The translations under genes and the position numbers were made by a program. Below are positions 5,897 through 12,853 of a stretch of 20,429 nucleotides of DNA, in pieces. This stretch comes from Bacteroidales bacterium M6 (GTDB taxonomy: Bacteria; Bacteroidota; Bacteroidia; Bacteroidales; Muribaculaceae): contig LUJQ01000018.1 in NCBI GenBank assembly GCA_001689485.1, forward strand, positions 3,399-23,827, read 5' to 3'. Numbering within the stretch: position 1 is the stretch's first letter; every line of letters begins with the position of its first letter. Under the pieces are notes generated by a model, which made no database searches, was not told where the DNA came from, and saw only the letters and a list, made by a program, of their open reading frames with translations.

Positions 5897-7435
5897 ATGA
5901 AAATTTACGGCAAAATCACATTATTAGCCATCGGGGTAGCCGCCGTCAGCTCCGCACTTACAGCACTGGCGGTAAACTCCATCCAAAACAATTCAACCGG
6001 CAACGGGCTGGCGTCTGTTTCCGAAAATCCCATACAACGCCGGGGGGCGCTTTACACCGCCTCACACACCGTTACACCACCCACCGACTTCACTTCGGCA
6101 GCCGAAAGCACCGTCAACGGGGTTGTCAGCATCAAAAGCTATGCCACACCACGCGGCCGTGGGAGCTATGGAAACAACGGAGGCGGCTACTATATCGACC
6201 CGTTTGAATTCTTCTTCGGCTCACCTCAAGGCGGAGGCAGGCGCCAGCAGCAACAGCCGCGCGAGGAGCAACCGCGAGGTCTCGGGTCGGGAGTGATTCT
6301 CAGCTCCGACGGATACATTGTCACCAACAATCACGTTATCGACGGAGCAGAACGCCTTGAGGTCACACTCAACGACAACAGCATCTACAACGCGAAAGTA
6401 ATAGGCACCGACCCCGCCACCGATGTGGCACTGCTCAAAATCGAAGCCACCGGCCTGCCTGTGATACCCGTGGGCGACAGCGACGCCCTCCGCGTAGGCG
6501 AATGGGTGCTGGCCGTTGGCAATCCATTCGGCTTTACCTCAACCGTTACCACCGGCATTGTCAGCGCCAAAGCCCGCAGTGTGGGGGCGGCAGCCCGTGG
6601 CCGCGCAATGGGCATTGAGAGCTACATACAGACCGATGCCGCCGTCAACCCCGGCAACTCGGGTGGCGCCCTCGTGAACATCAATGGCGAACTCGTCGGC
6701 ATCAACACGGCAATCTATTCCGAAACAGGCAACTATATCGGTTATTCCTTTGCCATCCCTACTTCGATTGTAACCAAAATCGTTACCGACATCAAGCAAT
6801 ACGGCTCGGTGCAGCGGGCTGTGCTAGGGGTGCTGTTCACCGAACTGACCCCGCAAATTGCCAAAGAGAAGGGAATAACCGCCACCAACGACGGTATCTA
6901 TGTCGAGGAAGTCAACGACCGCAGCGCCGCCCTTGAAGCCGGCATAGAGAAGGGCGACGTGATTGTGAGCATCAACGGCGCCCCGACCCACAACACCGCC
7001 CAATTGCAAGGTGAAATCAGCAAATACCGCCCAGGCGACAAAATCACCCTCGGCTACATACGCGACAACAAAACCCGCTCGGCATCTGTGACACTGCGCA
7101 ACAGCCAGGGTGGCACCCAGGTGACAAAATCATCCGATTTCACAGCCCTAGGTTGTGCCTTCAAGGAACTTTCCGCAGAGCAACTCCGCGAATTCCGCCT
7201 TTCGGGAGGGGTGCAGGTCAAGGCCCTTACCAACGGCAAATTCAAGGAAGCAGGCATACGCGAAGGATTCATCATCCTCGACATCAACAACATGCGCGTC
7301 CGCTCCCAGGAAGATGTGGAAAATGTCTACAAAGCTATCATGGACTCCTCCGAATCCGACAAAGTGATGTTCATAACAGGCATCTATCCAACAGGACGCA
7401 AAGTCTACTACGCCGTAGACCTCGCCGAAAAATAA
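5897..7435 (+). CDS. degP: DegP/HtrA (Do) family periplasmic serine endopeptidase
   Basis: 512 residues. An N-terminal hydrophobic segment (about 7-26) acts as signal peptide or anchor, placing it in the periplasm, where this family degrades or refolds damaged envelope proteins. The trypsin-like domain shows the full triad: His146 (TNNHVIDGA), Asp176 (ATDVALLKI) and Ser255 (NPGNSGGAL). A Gly/Gln-rich segment (86-130, with a QQQQ run) forms the LA-loop region. Two PDZ domains follow: the first, from about 300, carries the substrate-binding block RAVLGVLF; the second is about 410-505. The length is normal for Do proteases. It is divergent from the ThiE-like operon and convergent with the M48 gene, with a long bidirectional terminator 11 bases after its stop. 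No clear housekeeping promoter is visible, so a stress-type promoter is possible. Confidence 0.95.
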   Translation: MKIYGKITLLAIGVAAVSSALTALAVNSIQNNSTGNGLASVSENPIQRRGALYTASHTVTPPTDFTSAAESTVNGVVSIKSYATPRGRGSYGNNGGGYYIDPFEFFFGSPQGGGRRQQQQPREEQPRGLGSGVILSSDGYIVTNNHVIDGAERLEVTLNDNSIYNAKVIGTDPATDVALLKIEATGLPVIPVGDSDALRVGEWVLAVGNPFGFTSTVTTGIVSAKARSVGAAARGRAMGIESYIQTDAAVNPGNSGGALVNINGELVGINTAIYSETGNYIGYSFAIPTSIVTKIVTDIKQYGSVQRAVLGVLFTELTPQIAKEKGITATNDGIYVEEVNDRSAALEAGIEKGDVIVSINGAPTHNTAQLQGEISKYRPGDKITLGYIRDNKTRSASVTLRNSQGGTQVTKSSDFTALGCAFKELSAEQLREFRLSGGVQVKALTNGKFKEAGIREGFIILDINNMRVRSQEDVENVYKAIMDSSESDKVMFITGIYPTGRKVYYAVDLAEK

Positions 7436-7446
7436 ACAATGAACCA

Positions 7447-7499
7447 CAACAAACAAGCTCCCCAAAGTCCTTATGAGACTTTGGGGAGCTTGTTTGTTG
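7447..7499. terminator. Bidirectional terminator: 23-bp perfect inverted repeat
   Basis: The arms 7447-7469 and 7477-7499 are exact reverse complements around a 7-base loop (CTTATGA). It lies just after the degP stop and between converging genes. The core is GCTCCCCAAAGTC with an AT-rich outer part, so it can end transcription from both sides. Confidence 0.85.
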
Positions 7500-7580
7500 G
7501 CGAACCTGCATCTTTATGCCGATATTACAACGGCTATATAAGGGCAGTCCAGATATTATTCGCTATGACGCCATTCCTGC

Positions 7581-8372
7581 TTAAGGCTTGGCTATACCTT
7601 CTTTGGTAGCCCTTTCCTCCATGCGCTTGATACGGGCGTCAATGTCGGGATGGGTTGAAAACAGCTGGTTGATTTTGCTGTCCTTCTTCGCACCGGCCTC
7701 TTCCTGCAAGGCTTTCAGTTTCTGGAAAGAAAGAGCCATCGACCAGGGATTCTTACCACCCTTTTTCAGGAATTCATAACCATAATCATCTGCGGCACGC
7801 TCCTGTTTCTGCGAATAGTTAGCGTTTACAAGCGCCTCTCCGAGGCTTCCGAGCTGGGAATCGGTAAGTGCGGCAGCCTTACCGCCGGTCGACGAAATCC
7901 CGTCCTTCAAGGCCGATGTGAGAAGGGCCGTGCGGAATGCTTTCTTCGAATCCTTGTGAGCCACATGGCCTACCTCATGCCCGATTACACCAAGCAGCTC
8001 TTCGTCGCTCATAATATCCATCAGGGAGGAGAACACACGCACACTGCCGTCGGCACATGCAAAGGCATTCACATCAATAACATCATAAACCTTGAAATTC
8101 AAAGGTATCCCCTCCACGCTTGTCAACCCCTCCGTGAGCTTGTTCAAACGGATTGTGTAAGGATTGTCAGCCGGGGTTACAGGATTATGCTTATCCATCC
8201 AGTCGATATATTCCTTCACATATTCGGCCATCTGTTCATCAGTAAGGGTCACGGCCTTTACCGTATTTGCGGCAGCCCCTACCGCCTTTTTCAAATTGAA
8301 CTGCGCCATGGCAGGCATGGCAACGCACATCATTGCAACGGCCGCAACGGCCTTGACAAAAATCTTTTTCAT
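7581..8372 (-). CDS. M48 family metalloprotease (LoiP/BepA-like), exported
   Basis: 263 residues. The signal peptide ends at AMA-Q (residues 1-23), so the protein is periplasmic or membrane-associated. The zinc motif HEVGH is at 132-136 and the third-ligand block ERAADDYG at 191-198 (Glu191), both characteristic of M48 peptidases. No TPR domain and no multi-span membrane region are present, so it resembles the short periplasmic LoiP/YcaL type that takes part in outer-membrane protein quality control rather than HtpX. There is no clear lipobox: the cleavage region lacks Cys. It converges with degP, giving two envelope proteases side by side. It has its own well-formed promoter at 8428-8459. 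Confidence 0.9.
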   Translation of the reverse strand: MKKIFVKAVAAVAMMCVAMPAMAQFNLKKAVGAAANTVKAVTLTDEQMAEYVKEYIDWMDKHNPVTPADNPYTIRLNKLTEGLTSVEGIPLNFKVYDVIDVNAFACADGSVRVFSSLMDIMSDEELLGVIGHEVGHVAHKDSKKAFRTALLTSALKDGISSTGGKAAALTDSQLGSLGEALVNANYSQKQERAADDYGYEFLKKGGKNPWSMALSFQKLKALQEEAGAKKDSKINQLFSTHPDIDARIKRMEERATKEGIAKP

Positions 8373-8427
8373 TTTGAATATTAATATATTACAACAGTGA
8401 TTATGAAAATTCGCCTTATTCGTGCGG

Positions 8428-8459
8428 CAAATTTACATGTATTTATCCGCTAATGCAAA
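8428..8459 (-). promoter_or_regulatory. Promoter of the M48 metalloprotease gene
   Basis: On the minus strand there is TTTG (8456-8459), a 20-base spacer and TAAATTTG (8428-8435), matching the Bacteroides consensus exactly. The start codon lies 55 bases downstream of the -7 box. Confidence 0.8.
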
Positions 8460-8480
8460 TTTTTATCGCCACACAACGTC

Positions 8481-8511
8481 ATTGCGTTTAAGCGCAAATT
8501 GCGTAATTTTG
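8481..8511 (+). promoter_or_regulatory. Promoter of the small membrane protein gene at 8594
   Basis: ATTG (8481-8484, one mismatch to TTTG), a 19-base spacer and TAATTTTG (8504-8511). It is back to back with the M48 promoter; the two -33 elements lie about 22 bases apart, so one regulator could act on both. Confidence 0.65.
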
Positions 8512-8593
8512 CAAGTGAAGCCATAATGACTTCAATATTTAGAATCATGAGCCATCTTGACTTTTCAATAGCATTGTAAAAATAGATACACCT

Positions 8594-9136
8594 ATGAAAC
8601 CCGGATCGACTATGGCTTCTATCTTCGGAGTCGTATTATTGTGTGTGGCGCTGTTTTTGTTGGGAGGAGGATTATCGTTACTCGGCAACACCATGGTTGA
8701 ATGGTGGGTGCCCGCAATAGTGGCCGCAATACCGGCCATCGCCACCGCTATACCATTGATTCCGCGATGGTCGCACCTGTTCGGCTTCAGCAAACCTATC
8801 CATACCCTCCCTTTCCATCTGTTACTGGTCGGCTCGGTAACGTTCTTCCTGTTCCTAGGGCTGAACCGATGGTGTGCCGATAAGTCGACAGCACATGTGG
8901 AGCATACCACGGTGATTGAAAAATACCGCAAAGAGCATACACGCTATAGGCGTGTATCGCGCAACCGCCATGTTCCCGACGGCAAATATCACACATGGCA
9001 TCTCAAACTGCAATTCCCCGATGGCAGGATAAAGGACACCGAAGTGACGTTTTCAACCTACCGGGGCATCCGCAAAGGCTCCGTCCGCGACCTCACCATT
9101 GAACGTGGGCTTTTCGGTATGCCGGTAATCGAATAA
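8594..9136 (+). CDS. Small inner-membrane protein of unknown function
   Basis: 180 residues, family not recognised. Three hydrophobic segments (about 8-30, 37-57 and 73-92) are followed by a soluble, basic C-terminal part (about 95-180) containing KYRKEHTRYRRVSRNRH, then a beta-rich stretch ending in GLFGMPVIE. This suggests a membrane anchor with a small folded domain on one side. The ATG at 8594 is about 80 bases after a good promoter. It precedes the LtaS-like gene by 176 bases that contain a weak hairpin and another -7 box, so it is probably transcribed separately. No function is assigned. Confidence 0.8.
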   Translation: MKPGSTMASIFGVVLLCVALFLLGGGLSLLGNTMVEWWVPAIVAAIPAIATAIPLIPRWSHLFGFSKPIHTLPFHLLLVGSVTFFLFLGLNRWCADKSTAHVEHTTVIEKYRKEHTRYRRVSRNRHVPDGKYHTWHLKLQFPDGRIKDTEVTFSTYRGIRKGSVRDLTIERGLFGMPVIE

Positions 9137-9155
9137 AGGCGGATTTAACCAATCT

Positions 9156-9200
9156 TATACCTGACGGGCGGGTATATCCGAAGGTTTTTATGTAACTTTG
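9156..9200 (+). promoter_or_regulatory. Weak hairpin and -7 box ahead of the LtaS-like gene
   Basis: TATACC (9156-9161) and GGTATA (9171-9176) form a 6-bp stem after the small membrane protein gene. TAACTTTG (9193-9200) matches the -7 consensus, but no TTTG is found at the right distance upstream, so the promoter is only moderately supported. Confidence 0.45.
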
Positions 9201-9266
9201 TATGCGTAAAGGAACTGTATAACCAAAGCAGCATGTTGAGGCCGTCAAGGCTTCGTTCACTGAAAC

Positions 9267-9302
9267 CACATAGCAATTTCTGAACACATAGCAATCTCTG
9301 AA
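9267..9302 (+). repeat. Tandem duplication of 18 bp in the LtaS-like leader
   Basis: CACATAGCAATTTCTGAA (9267-9284) is immediately repeated at 9285-9302 with one mismatch, ending 10 bases before the GTG start codon. It is probably a replication-slippage duplication; it may alter the ribosome-binding region. Confidence 0.7.
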
Positions 9303-9312
9303 TTTTTAGTCC

Positions 9313-11205
9313 GTGAAAAAAGCAGTGCTGAAACTCTTGATGGTGATGGCGTTTTTTGTGGCATTCTTCGTGCTGCAAAAAGTTGTTTTCATGCTGTACT
9401 ATAACAGTCTCATGCATGATGCCACGCTGGCCGACCACTTTTCGGTGATTTGGCACGGGCTGCCGATGGACTTTTCCGTAGCCGGTTATCTGACCGTTAT
9501 CCCCGCCTTGATGATTTTGGCCGGGATATGGGTGAGACACAGATGGCTTGACACGGCATTGAAAGCTTATTTCGCAGTTACAGCGATTCTGCTTGCCTCC
9601 ATAGCCCTGCTTGACCTTGAGCTTTACGGTTATTGGGGATTCCGCCTCGACATGACCCCGTTGTTCTATTTCTCCACTTCCCCGTCGGCAGCGTTTGCAA
9701 GCGCCACGGCGCATCAGATTTTCATCGGTGTCATTGCTGTGGCAGCCATTGCCTATGGCATCTATACTGCGTTTTCACGAACCGTGTGCCGAATCCATCC
9801 CGTCACATACCGGCGCGTAACGGCAACCGTAGTCCTGACCCTGCTCACAGCCTCGCTCTTCATCCCTATCCGAGGCGGTGTCACTGTCTCGACAATGAAT
9901 CTCAGCCGTGCATATTTCAGCCAGGAAAAAACATTAAACCATGCAGCAATAAACCCTGCTTTCAGCCTGCTTTATTCCGCCACCCATCAGAACGATTATG
10001 CCAAACGCTACAGATTCATGACCGATGAGGAAGCGGCGGCAGCAATGGTGTCACTCGCCGAATTTGCAACCTCACCTATCCCGGGCAAAAAAGCTGTAAC
10101 AGACTCAATCCCCATCAATAGCACCGTTAACGACACGTTGCTTGACTGCACGGAACCGGATATATACCTGGTGATTCTTGAAAGTTTTTCGGCACAGCTT
10201 ATGCCGTCGCTCGGAGGGGAGGATGTAGCCGAACATCTTGATTCGGTGGCACAAACCGGAATCTGCTTTACGAATTTCTATGCCAACAGTTTCAGAACCG
10301 ACCGCGCATTGCCATCGATTCTCAGCGGTTTCCCGGCGCAACCGTCGATGAGCCTGCTGAAATATACCGATAAAACTGAGAAGCTGCCATCAATCGCACG
10401 CGAATTGAAAAACGCCGGTTACGGCACAACCTACTATTACGGCGGTGACATTAATTTCGCAAACATCAACGCATACCTGATAAGCGCAGGCTATGACTTG
10501 GTTGTATGCGACAAGGATTTCCCAATCGCCGACCGTACCGGCAAATGGGGCGCACACGACCATCTGCTATTCGACCGCGTACTGGCCGACCTGGATGCCT
10601 ACAGCAACGTCAGCACTCCACATGCCCCTATGTTCAGGGTCATACAGACATCAAGCTCACACGAACCGTTCGAAGTACCCTATAGCGACCCGAAGTTTGC
10701 CGGTCATCCGCAAAAAAACGCGTTTGCCTACACCGACCGATGCCTGCGCGATTTCCTTGAAAGACTCAAGCAAACACCACGCTACGCATGCTCTTTGGTC
10801 ATTATCGTGCCCGACCACCTCGGGGCCTGGCCTCTCGACCTCCCCGATGCCGCCAAACGCCACCATGTGCCATTAGTCCTCACAGGCGGCGCAATCAGCC
10901 CTCAGGCTCCGCGTAAAATCAGCGTCCCCGGCTCACAAACCGACATCGCGGCAACCCTTCTCGGGCTGCTTGGAATGGATGCTTCCGCATTCACGTTCAG
11001 CAAGGATATGCTGAATCCCACGTCTCCACACTATGCGGTTTTCACCGAGCCTTCGTTAATCGGGATTGTAACCGCCTCGGATACTATCGTCTATAACGTG
11101 GATGCCGGTATCACCGAGCAAGCATCCGGGCCTGATGCCGCCAACCTCGAAACACCGTCAAAAGCCTATTTGCAGACTCTTTACAAAACTATCTCGAATC
11201 TTTAA
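9313..11205 (+). CDS. LtaS-like membrane phosphotransferase / sulfatase-family protein
   Basis: 630 residues starting with GTG. About five N-terminal membrane spans (first 220 residues) are followed by a periplasmic alkaline-phosphatase/sulfatase-fold domain. Catalytic-type residues are visible: Glu290 in VILESFS (metal ligand), Thr329 in SFRTDRA (the position of the catalytic Thr in LtaS-type enzymes), His450 in SSSHEPFE, and Asp501-His502 in PDHLG. Members move phosphoglycerol or phosphoethanolamine groups from phospholipids onto lipids or glycans. In a Gram-negative cell, a lipid A, glycan or lipid headgroup is a likelier acceptor than lipoteichoic acid (inference). A PAP2 phosphatase gene follows after 51 bases, consistent with an operon for lipid-phosphate turnover. 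No sulfatase CxPxR motif is present, arguing against an ordinary sulfatase. Confidence 0.9.
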   Translation: MKKAVLKLLMVMAFFVAFFVLQKVVFMLYYNSLMHDATLADHFSVIWHGLPMDFSVAGYLTVIPALMILAGIWVRHRWLDTALKAYFAVTAILLASIALLDLELYGYWGFRLDMTPLFYFSTSPSAAFASATAHQIFIGVIAVAAIAYGIYTAFSRTVCRIHPVTYRRVTATVVLTLLTASLFIPIRGGVTVSTMNLSRAYFSQEKTLNHAAINPAFSLLYSATHQNDYAKRYRFMTDEEAAAAMVSLAEFATSPIPGKKAVTDSIPINSTVNDTLLDCTEPDIYLVILESFSAQLMPSLGGEDVAEHLDSVAQTGICFTNFYANSFRTDRALPSILSGFPAQPSMSLLKYTDKTEKLPSIARELKNAGYGTTYYYGGDINFANINAYLISAGYDLVVCDKDFPIADRTGKWGAHDHLLFDRVLADLDAYSNVSTPHAPMFRVIQTSSSHEPFEVPYSDPKFAGHPQKNAFAYTDRCLRDFLERLKQTPRYACSLVIIVPDHLGAWPLDLPDAAKRHHVPLVLTGGAISPQAPRKISVPGSQTDIAATLLGLLGMDASAFTFSKDMLNPTSPHYAVFTEPSLIGIVTASDTIVYNVDAGITEQASGPDAANLETPSKAYLQTLYKTISNL

Positions 11206-11256
11206 CCACACACATATATACATCTCCAATCTCCCATCCCTTTTAACCTGACACAG

Positions 11257-12000
11257 ATGCTTGAATTCCTTAACCAGATAGACACTTCCGTATTCCTGTT
11301 TTTCAACGGGATGCACACCCCGTTTCTCGACCGGTTCATGATGCTGTTCACAGGCCGGTTCATATGGATTCCGATGTACGCGGCTATATTGATCGTGTTG
11401 CTGCGCACCCACGGCGTTAAATCAGCCGGAATCTATGTATTGGCGATAGCGCTGGCAATAACCCTCACCGACCAGACCTGTGCCACATTTATCCGCCCGA
11501 TGGTTGAACGTCTGCGCCCCTCGAACCTGGAAAACCCACTCTCGGCGCTTACCATCGTTGTCGACGATTACCGTGGTGGAAGCTACGGGTTCCCGTCATG
11601 TCATTCGGCCAACTCTTTCGCGCTGGCCACATTCATGGCATTCCTCTTCCCACGCCGACGCATGCTGATGTTCATTTTCGGCTGGGCTGCACTCAATTCC
11701 TACACCCGCCTATACCTTGGAGTACACTATCCGGGCGACCTACTGGTAGGTGCCGTTATCGGATCGGCATTCGGCTACCTCTGTTATCGCATAGCCAACT
11801 ATCTTGACCCGGTGAAAAACAATAACGACGGTATCGAGCGTCTGAGCCAGCCCATATTCAACATTCCTATAGGACCGGTCTGGGCAAATATCGGTCGGAT
11901 GACAATCACGGTAACCGTAGGCGACATACTCATAGCTGTAGGTGCCGTCACATCCGCAATAATCCTTGCAGCTGCTGCCATAAACCATACTGCGGCATAA
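11257..12000 (+). CDS. PAP2 family membrane lipid phosphatase
   Basis: 247 residues with about six membrane spans. The three PAP2 motifs are in order: RPMVERLRP (first motif, with Arg in place of the usual Lys), PSCHSANS (central PSGH motif with Cys replacing Gly, catalytic His kept), and TRLYLGVHYPGDLLVG (third motif with its Arg and His). The family removes phosphate from lipid phosphates such as undecaprenyl diphosphate, phosphatidate or lipid A at the outer face of the inner membrane. An extra C-terminal hydrophobic segment (about 220-243) follows the normal core. It probably shares a transcript with the LtaS-like gene upstream, where it could recycle the diacylglycerol- or isoprenoid-linked by-products (inference). 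The exact substrate cannot be read from the sequence. Confidence 0.92.
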   Translation: MLEFLNQIDTSVFLFFNGMHTPFLDRFMMLFTGRFIWIPMYAAILIVLLRTHGVKSAGIYVLAIALAITLTDQTCATFIRPMVERLRPSNLENPLSALTIVVDDYRGGSYGFPSCHSANSFALATFMAFLFPRRRMLMFIFGWAALNSYTRLYLGVHYPGDLLVGAVIGSAFGYLCYRIANYLDPVKNNNDGIERLSQPIFNIPIGPVWANIGRMTITVTVGDILIAVGAVTSAIILAAAAINHTAA

Positions 12001-12038
12001 AGCCCGTGGCACGCATCAGGTCCAACCATATAAGATGA

Positions 12039-12200
12039 CGAGACATTTCGGTAGGCCGTAACCCCGCAGCCTCAGTTGGCGCCCACATATTCGTATCAGC
12101 CTCCACATTCATCCTTTCGCTGCTCACAGCCTACGCATGCCTCAAACTATACGACCTGCCTGTAAGGGAATGGCTGCAAAAACGCTTCATAAAGCGCTGA
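12039..12200 (+). pseudogene. Acyltransferase (acyltransferase_3-like) C-terminal remnant
   Basis: A frame open from 12039 to a TGA at 12198-12200 reads a membrane span (HIFVSASTFILSLLTAYACL) followed by LYDLPVREWLQKRF. That ending is typical of the last span and tail of membrane O-acyltransferases of the acyltransferase_3 type in Bacteroidota. There is no usable start codon in the frame, and a stop lies directly upstream at 12036-12038, so only the last 53 codons survive. It sits immediately after the PAP2 gene. The alternative is chance coding potential, but the hydrophobic span plus the D-x-P-x-R tail argues for a decayed gene. Confidence 0.45.
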
Positions 12201-12308
12201 ACGGGATGAAGCAGACTGCAACAATACTGTAAATCACTAATTTGCAGCAATCCACCCCTATATTATCCGATAAGACCAGGATATACCCCTACAATTATTT
12301 CACCCTGC

Positions 12309-12355
12309 AAACGAAAAAAATCGTTGAAAAATTTGTTCAACGATTTTTTTCGTTT
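12309..12355 (+). terminator. A/T-flanked terminator hairpin that also overlaps the blaI promoter
   Basis: The arms 12309-12328 and 12336-12355 are perfect 20-bp complements around a 7-base loop. The core TCGTTGAA/TTCAACGA is flanked by A7 and T7 tracts, as in Bacteroidota intrinsic terminators. The loop holds the TTTG of the downstream promoter, and the right arm is exactly its spacer. It may also serve as an operator for the BlaI-type repressor. Confidence 0.75.
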
Positions 12356-12363
12356 TATCTTTG
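12332..12363 (+). promoter_or_regulatory. Promoter of the blaI/M56 operon
   Basis: TTTG (12332-12335), a 20-base spacer and TATCTTTG (12356-12363), an exact consensus. Transcription should begin near 12370, which rules out the in-frame ATG at 12324 as the start of the BlaI protein. Confidence 0.8.
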
Positions 12364-12434
12364 CCGCAAAGCCGACTAAGGGATTGTCTAAAACCATGAA
12401 GCCATCCCGGCTTCCGACACAAAAAAATTTTGAT

Positions 12435-12827
12435 ATGAGAGAATCAAGACCCAAAATCAAGCTTACAGACAAAGAGGAGGAAATAATGCTCATTTTCTGG
12501 CAGAACGGTCCTTTGTTCGTAAAGGAAATTATGGAACTTCTTCCCGATCCAAAGCCCCATGTCAACACAATTTCCACCTTTGTCCGCGCCCTAGAGGCAA
12601 AAGGCTATGTCACCCATGAGGCAGTAAGCGGCTCTTATCGTTATTTTGCCGCAAAACCCATCGAGGAATACCGGCGGCGCACCGTAGGTGAAATGATTCG
12701 CAATTACTTCAACAACTCCTATAAGGAAGCCGTCTGTTCGCTGGTCGACAATGAGGAGTTCTCCGCCGAAGAACTCCGGGAACTTCTTGAGATGATAGAA
12801 ACAAAATCAGCGGCAAATAAAAAATAA
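12435..12827 (+). CDS. BlaI/MecI/CopY family transcriptional repressor
   Basis: 130 residues from the ATG at 12435. The winged-helix domain (about residues 8-75) contains the family's opening LTDKEEEIMLIFWQNGPLFVKEI and the recognition region HVNTISTFVRALEAKGYV. The C-terminal helices (about 85-125) form the dimerisation part. In known systems the repressor is cut or released when the paired BlaR1/M56 membrane peptidase senses a signal. The M56 gene follows after 26 bases. The frame extends upstream to 12324, but that ATG precedes the promoter; an ATG at 12396 is a possible alternative start. It probably represses its own operon through the inverted repeat at 12309-12355 (inference). There is no sign that beta-lactam is the signal. 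Confidence 0.92.
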   Translation: MRESRPKIKLTDKEEEIMLIFWQNGPLFVKEIMELLPDPKPHVNTISTFVRALEAKGYVTHEAVSGSYRYFAAKPIEEYRRRTVGEMIRNYFNNSYKEAVCSLVDNEEFSAEELRELLEMIETKSAANKK

Positions 12828-12853
12828 GCCCGTAACACAAACCACCCTCCCCA

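Noticed and set aside
12324..12434. Upstream in-frame start for the BlaI-type repressor
   Set aside because: The ATG at 12324 lies in the left arm of the hairpin, before the consensus promoter (12332-12363), so it would not be on the main transcript; the residues gained do not look like the family.
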